Below are positions 60,610 through 64,000 of a DNA stretch of 64,000 nt, in pieces; the stretch's first letter is position 1, and every line of letters begins with the position of its first letter. The notes under the pieces were generated by a model. The model had not been told where the DNA came from. It worked only from the letters and a program-made list of their open reading frames with translations, and ran no database searches. The stretch is taken from assembly GCF_050176255.1 (NCBI RefSeq), contig NZ_JBFXIE010000008.1. One strand, given 5' to 3'. The translations under genes and the position numbers were made by a program. Origin of the DNA: JBFXIE01 sp050176255. GTDB taxonomy: Bacteria > Pseudomonadota > Gammaproteobacteria > Burkholderiales > Burkholderiaceae_C.

Positions 60610-61488
60610 CTACGGTTTTTTGGGCGCCTTCCTGGCTTTGGCTGGCGGTATGGCCTTGATCGCTTCGGCTGCCTTGGGCGTGGCCGGTGGCAGGTAGTTG
60701 TCACTGGTCACTACCGATTTACCGGTTTGGCCCTCCAGCTGCGTACGTGCCTGATGGGCGATGCGGCCACCGGTTTGGGCTGCGGCCTTGTTTTCTGCCA
60801 TGCCGGTGGCATCCACACTTTCTGCAATCTGGCGAGTCGATAGCTCGGCCAGAGCGGTAAAAATCAGCTCAGCCTCGCTCATGTGGTCGCGCAGGTTGTG
60901 GCTTTTCAGGCCCTTTTTTGCTTTGTGCTGCGCCACGCTCAGGCCCGACCATTCTTGGTGAATGATGTTGGTCAGGATGGCGAACTCGCTGCCCGCTTTG
61001 ATGTCGTGCCCGCTCCAGTAGTCGGTGAGCTTATTGCGGGTTTCCTGTCCAGTCATGCGCTGCTGGATCCACTTGTCGCTGCGGCCATGCTGCTGCCAGG
61101 TTTGGCGCGCGCGGTCCAGCGCCTGGGCTGGGTCGGCCATTTCTTGCATGCGTTCGTAGCCCACCTTGGCCAGCCACAGTTTGATGGGTTCTGCCTTGGG
61201 GCTGGGGATGGATTGCACGATGCGAAGCAGGCCTTGGGCGGTGGCGCAATCGGTCAGGCGCTGCTTGCCATCCGCAGCGGTCAATTTCAACCGTCGACAA
61301 AATGTCGACAGTTCAGCGCCGTCTTCCGCCTTGACGCGCTGCTTCATCTTGAACCAGTAGTCGCGGGCGTTTTCGCTGTCGGTCAGCACCTGCACGATGT
61401 CAATGACCGAAAACCACCAGGTTTCGGTGGCCTCGTCGTACACGCGGCGGATGCCCTGGCTGTCGAATTGAGTGGGCAGGGTTTTCAT
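60610..61488 (-). CDS. BRO-N / DinD-like protein embedded in the cas operon
   Basis: 292 residues, not a known Cas protein. Residues about 10-110 resemble a BRO-N (phage antirepressor-type) domain: IRRVYDEATETWWFSVIDIV, QVLTDSENARDYWFKMKQRV, and IKLWLAKVGYERMQEMADPA. The C-terminal half resembles DNA-damage-inducible DinD-like proteins: GLKSHNLRDHMSEAELIFTA, LAELSTRQIAE, GMAENKAAAQTGGRIAHQAR and a basic tail rich in Pro/Ala/Lys. It starts 11 bp after the cas7 stop with a GGGGG ribosome site, and ends 5 bp before cas4, so it must be cotranscribed. No LexA box was recognised by eye. A role in regulation or stress-linked control is inference. Confidence 0.75.
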   Translation of the reverse strand: MKTLPTQFDSQGIRRVYDEATETWWFSVIDIVQVLTDSENARDYWFKMKQRVKAEDGAELSTFCRRLKLTAADGKQRLTDCATAQGLLRIVQSIPSPKAEPIKLWLAKVGYERMQEMADPAQALDRARQTWQQHGRSDKWIQQRMTGQETRNKLTDYWSGHDIKAGSEFAILTNIIHQEWSGLSVAQHKAKKGLKSHNLRDHMSEAELIFTALAELSTRQIAESVDATGMAENKAAAQTGGRIAHQARTQLEGQTGKSVVTSDNYLPPATPKAAEAIKAIPPAKARKAPKKP

Positions 61489-61499
61489 GTGCCCCCGGG

Positions 61500-62498
61500 T
61501 CAGAAAAGCCGGGTCAAGGTCACGCCCGCTGCGGGCTGCAGCGATTGCCCCACAGCCAGACTTTGCCCATCAAAGGCAACCGCATACGCATCAAAACTGC
61601 GCGCCACGGCACCGGCTTCTTTGGGCTGAACTTGCAGGCGCTCAAACAAGGCGTGCGCCGGGGCGTTACCCAGTTCGCTGTCGTGTTGGAACACGTACAG
61701 CCCGCGCGTGGACATTTCGCCGCGTGCCGCGGAGCGGTCGTGCTCGAACATCTGGCCCAGCGCTTGCCACAGCAACTCCAAGTCGTCCTGCCCAAAGCCG
61801 GTTTGCTTGGCCAGAAAGGACGAGACAAAGCCATGCGCCACATACACGCCATAGGGCACGGTGTGCTTGCGGCCCATGGTGCGGTTGTCACCCTGCTGCT
61901 TTTCTGCCTCAGCCTCGGTGGCCACCGCCATGCGGGTGATGGAGTGCTCCAGCGCCACGATGGGTTCGACCGAACGCGCAAACGTCAGCTGCACTGGGCC
62001 ACGCACCTGGCCACAGTTCACTCCAGTGGACATGACGGCGCCAAAGGTGCGCACATCAAAAAAGTTCTGGCACATCCACTGGCGCGCCAGGGCCACCTCG
62101 TCGGCGCTGCCTTTGCGCTTGTCTTTGCCGGGCTTTTTCTTTTTGGTGTCAGCTGCTTCGTTTTCTGTAGCTGCTTGCGCTTGCTCCTCGGGCGTTTCAG
62201 CCAGATTTAATGCGGAATAGGCACGCTGGTTTTGGTGGTTCAGGATGGCTTTTTCGCGCACGTAAATCTCAAAACGCTTTTCGCCATCCACCGGGGTGCG
62301 CTCGTCTTGCTCTTTCACCAGCCCGACAAAGTTGCGCACTTTGCGCTTGAGCGACACATCGGTGACCAGGCCATGGCCGGATTCGGCATCCAGGCGCGGC
62401 ATATTGCCCGCGTCGGGGTCACCGTTGGGATTGCCGTCTTTGACATCAAAAATCAGCACAAAGTCATAGCGGTGGGCGAGGGGTTGGGCGGGGCTCAT
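61500..62498 (-). CDS. cas7: Type I-C Cascade backbone subunit Cas7 (Csd2)
   Basis: 332 residues. Csd2 signatures: YDFVLIFDVKDGNPNGDPDA, TDVSLKRKVRNFVGLVKEQD, NFFDVRTFGAVMSTGVNCGQ, RGPVQLTFARSVEPIVALEH and TVPYGVYVAHGFVSSFLAKQ. Several copies coat the crRNA in the effector. Residues about 101-135 (ETPEEQAQAATENEAADTKK, then KKPGKDKRKG) form a charged low-complexity insert that makes the protein longer than usual. Part of it overlaps a copy of the dispersed element. The start overlaps the cas8c stop by 4 bp. Confidence 0.95.
   Translation of the reverse strand: MSPAQPLAHRYDFVLIFDVKDGNPNGDPDAGNMPRLDAESGHGLVTDVSLKRKVRNFVGLVKEQDERTPVDGEKRFEIYVREKAILNHQNQRAYSALNLAETPEEQAQAATENEAADTKKKKPGKDKRKGSADEVALARQWMCQNFFDVRTFGAVMSTGVNCGQVRGPVQLTFARSVEPIVALEHSITRMAVATEAEAEKQQGDNRTMGRKHTVPYGVYVAHGFVSSFLAKQTGFGQDDLELLWQALGQMFEHDRSAARGEMSTRGLYVFQHDSELGNAPAHALFERLQVQPKEAGAVARSFDAYAVAFDGQSLAVGQSLQPAAGVTLTRLF
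62150..62205 (+). repeat. Dispersed element, copy 16 (inside cas7)
   Basis: TTTTCTGTAGCTGCTTGCGC followed by TTGCTCCTCGGGCGTTTC, matching the TAGCTGC-GCGCTTG core. Coincides with the cas7 low-complexity insert (residues about 100-115). Confidence 0.55.
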
Positions 62499-64000
62499 GC
62501 GGTTTCTCCTTCAGGGGTGCCGTGGTCGGTGTCTTGGGATTTGCGAGTGAAAAAGTCCTGGCGCTGGTGGTAGTAGCCCAGCGCGAAACGGCCCTGGTCG
62601 GGCAACGGCAGATGTTTGGGAAAGTCGTCGACAGGGCCCAGCACTTCGCCCAGCAGCTTTTCAAACACTGTCACACGCCCGGGCATCAGCTTCTTGAGGT
62701 GTGCGTTCTTCAGGCGCAGCAAGGTGGTGAACACCGCCACCGGTGTGCTGGAAGCGGCGCCGTAATAGCGGTCGCGGATGGTGGCGTTCAGCCCAGGGCT
62801 GGCTTCTTCCTGGATTTTTTCCAGCACCGCAAAGAGCCGCCCCAGGCGGTAGGCCGGGTGCGTGTTGCTGAGGTCGAGCATGGGCAAAAACTCCTTCTCT
62901 GTACTTTGGCGAAAGCGGATTTGGCGGTTGAGGCAGGCCTTGATGGCTGCGGCGCGCGGGTAATTGATGTTTTGCTCGGCTCGGCAACGCCCCACGGCAG
63001 CGTTGAGCCACAGGCTGGGGTACGGCGCATCCGGCCCTGCCAGCAGGGCATCCACGATGGCGCCGCCCAGGTTGGGCGGAATGTTGTCGGCCTTGTTTTG
63101 CAGCGCCACGGCGGTCAGCAGGCGGAACAGCGAGGGGTACTGCGGGTCATGCGGCCCCCGCGCAAGCGACAGGTCTTCAAAGTGCTGCGCGATGCGCTGA
63201 CCCAGTTCGCACAGGGTGATGCAGTGGTAAAAGCGGATGCTGATGCGCGCAGCATTGGGCGCGAGGCCCAGCACGTGGTAGCGCAGGTTTTCATCTGATT
63301 CGCCCCACTGCCCGCTGTGCACGGCATCCAGCAGCGCGCGCACGGCGGTGGTACCGCCGTCGGGGTTGTCCTGGAAGATGTCGCCAAAGATGGTCTCGAA
63401 CGGGTCTTGCCGCTCAGCCCAGAACACCGTGGAGGCGTCGCCCACCTGCATGCGCTGGGGCGAATCCTTGCGCAGCAGGTGGTTCAGCGCGGTGGTGTAA
63501 GCGAAGGCGGCAGCGCGGCTGACGGGGGCGTTTTCGCCCTGGCGCTCAGTCTTGCCGTAGGACTCAAAAGCGCGCGCGTTGAACGAGACGATGTTGGCAC
63601 CTGAGGTCTGCGCGCCCCACACCCCTTTGATCGACGCATGCAGGCGTTCGACCGGCGCCCGCTCGCCCGTCACCAGGCACATGGCCTGCGGCGCATCGTC
63701 AGCGCCAGCGGTGCTGAGCGCCGCTTGCACCACGGCGGGGCGCTGGCACACCAGATCCAGGTCGCCGTGCAGGCGGAAGCTCATCACGGCGTTACCCTCC
63801 AGCGCCTCGTTCCAGGCGGGCTGGCGCTCCAGTTGTGCCACATCCCGCCGGTGCAGAAACCGCAACACAGCCTGGATGCCTGCATCCTCCCTGACCACTT
63901 CTGGCAGCGCCTCGATACGCGCACGAAACGCCGCATGCTGCTCGGCCACGCGCTCGGGCTTGCCCTTGGTGTCCACGCCCAGCACATATTCCAGTGTGTC
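62495..64000 (-). CDS. cas8c: Type I-C Cascade large subunit Cas8c (Csd1), 5' end outside window
   Basis: About 502 residues are visible and the frame is open to the window edge (upstream of an internal GTG at 63985 it reads DTLEYVLGVDTKGK). About 90-110 N-terminal residues are missing by comparison with the usual family length. Csd1 signatures: CLVTGERAPVERLHASIKGV, GAQTSGANIVSFNARAFESY, GENAPVSRAAAFAYTTALN, and FYHCITLCELGQRIAQHFED. The subunit recognises the PAM and recruits Cas3; in some I-C systems an internal start also yields a small Cas11 subunit from the 3' part. cas5 and cas3 should lie further right. Confidence 0.95.
   Translation of the reverse strand, partial: DTLEYVLGVDTKGKPERVAEQHAAFRARIEALPEVVREDAGIQAVLRFLHRRDVAQLERQPAWNEALEGNAVMSFRLHGDLDLVCQRPAVVQAALSTAGADDAPQAMCLVTGERAPVERLHASIKGVWGAQTSGANIVSFNARAFESYGKTERQGENAPVSRAAAFAYTTALNHLLRKDSPQRMQVGDASTVFWAERQDPFETIFGDIFQDNPDGGTTAVRALLDAVHSGQWGESDENLRYHVLGLAPNAARISIRFYHCITLCELGQRIAQHFEDLSLARGPHDPQYPSLFRLLTAVALQNKADNIPPNLGGAIVDALLAGPDAPYPSLWLNAAVGRCRAEQNINYPRAAAIKACLNRQIRFRQSTEKEFLPMLDLSNTHPAYRLGRLFAVLEKIQEEASPGLNATIRDRYYGAASSTPVAVFTTLLRLKNAHLKKLMPGRVTVFEKLLGEVLGPVDDFPKHLPLPDQGRFALGYYHQRQDFFTRKSQDTDHGTPEGETA

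Noticed and set aside
60610..61488. Interpreting the extra cas-operon gene as cas5 or cas6 of type I-C
   Set aside because: It lacks ferredoxin-fold RAMP features and its sequence matches BRO-N/DinD-like proteins. Type I-C uses Cas5 for processing, and cas5 normally lies upstream of cas8c, beyond the window edge.

Overview
The window is GC-rich DNA from a betaproteobacterium, most likely a member of the Comamonadaceae (Acidovorax, Alicycliphilus, Diaphorobacter or a relative). The evidence is the rpmH-rnpA-yidD-yidC-mnmE / dnaA-dnaN-gyrB core, the metX-metW pair, the kdsD-kdsC-lptC cluster, and a dispersed element of about 60 bp carrying TAGCTGCCAGCGCTTG that I associate with this family. The family assignment rests on recalled gene order and repeat type, not on a search. 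Most genes left of about 27.6 kb run leftward and most genes just right of it run rightward, as expected around a replication origin near dnaA.
Layout. 1-13.7 kb: a cut GAF-domain sensor, aroG, an NlpC/P60 lipoprotein, a DnaQ-like exonuclease, a PhnA-type zinc-ribbon protein, dinG, an acylphosphatase, rsmE, an alpha/beta hydrolase, an M20 peptidase, a Cache-type chemoreceptor, and metX-metW. 13.7-14.65 kb holds two riboswitches one gene apart: a SAM-II aptamer plus terminator before metX, and a yybP-ykoY manganese riboswitch before a GDT1-family Mn exporter. 14.9-24.8 kb: two tandem glycine-rich RRM proteins, an SDR, lptC-kdsC-kdsD, a Kef-type antiporter, apt, an unrecognised protein, a cNMP-binding protein and mnmE.
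24.8-33.3 kb is the origin-proximal core (yidC, yidD, rnpA, rpmH, dnaA, dnaN, gyrB). A complete four-gene Wadjet type I (jetABCD) anti-plasmid system begins 13 bp after gyrB and runs to 40.1 kb with every gene overlapping the next. 40.1-50.2 kb: a YkgJ-like protein, amgK, lptD-surA-rsmA, a secreted barnase-like RNase with a barstar-family inhibitor, and maeB. 50.5-54.6 kb: a Nudix hydrolase, a DUF2946 protein with a TonB-dependent copper receptor, and ribE.
54.68 kb to the right edge is a type I-C CRISPR-Cas locus transcribed leftward: cas8c (cut by the edge), cas7, a BRO-N/DinD-like gene, cas4, cas1, cas2, leader, then an array of 51 intact repeats plus one degenerate terminal repeat. cas3 and cas5 would lie beyond the window.
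The most unusual observations are: (i) the BRO-N/DinD-like gene packed inside the cas operon between interference and adaptation genes; (ii) a change in the effective repeat boundary from 37 to 38 bp about halfway through the array's history; (iii) the dispersed element lying not only between genes but in frame inside jetB, jetC, rsmA, an SDR gene, cas7 and probably mnmE, and supplying the stop codon of ribE; (iv) Wadjet placed as an apparent extension of the gyrB transcription unit; and (v) no visible terminator between the CRISPR array and ribE on the same strand.
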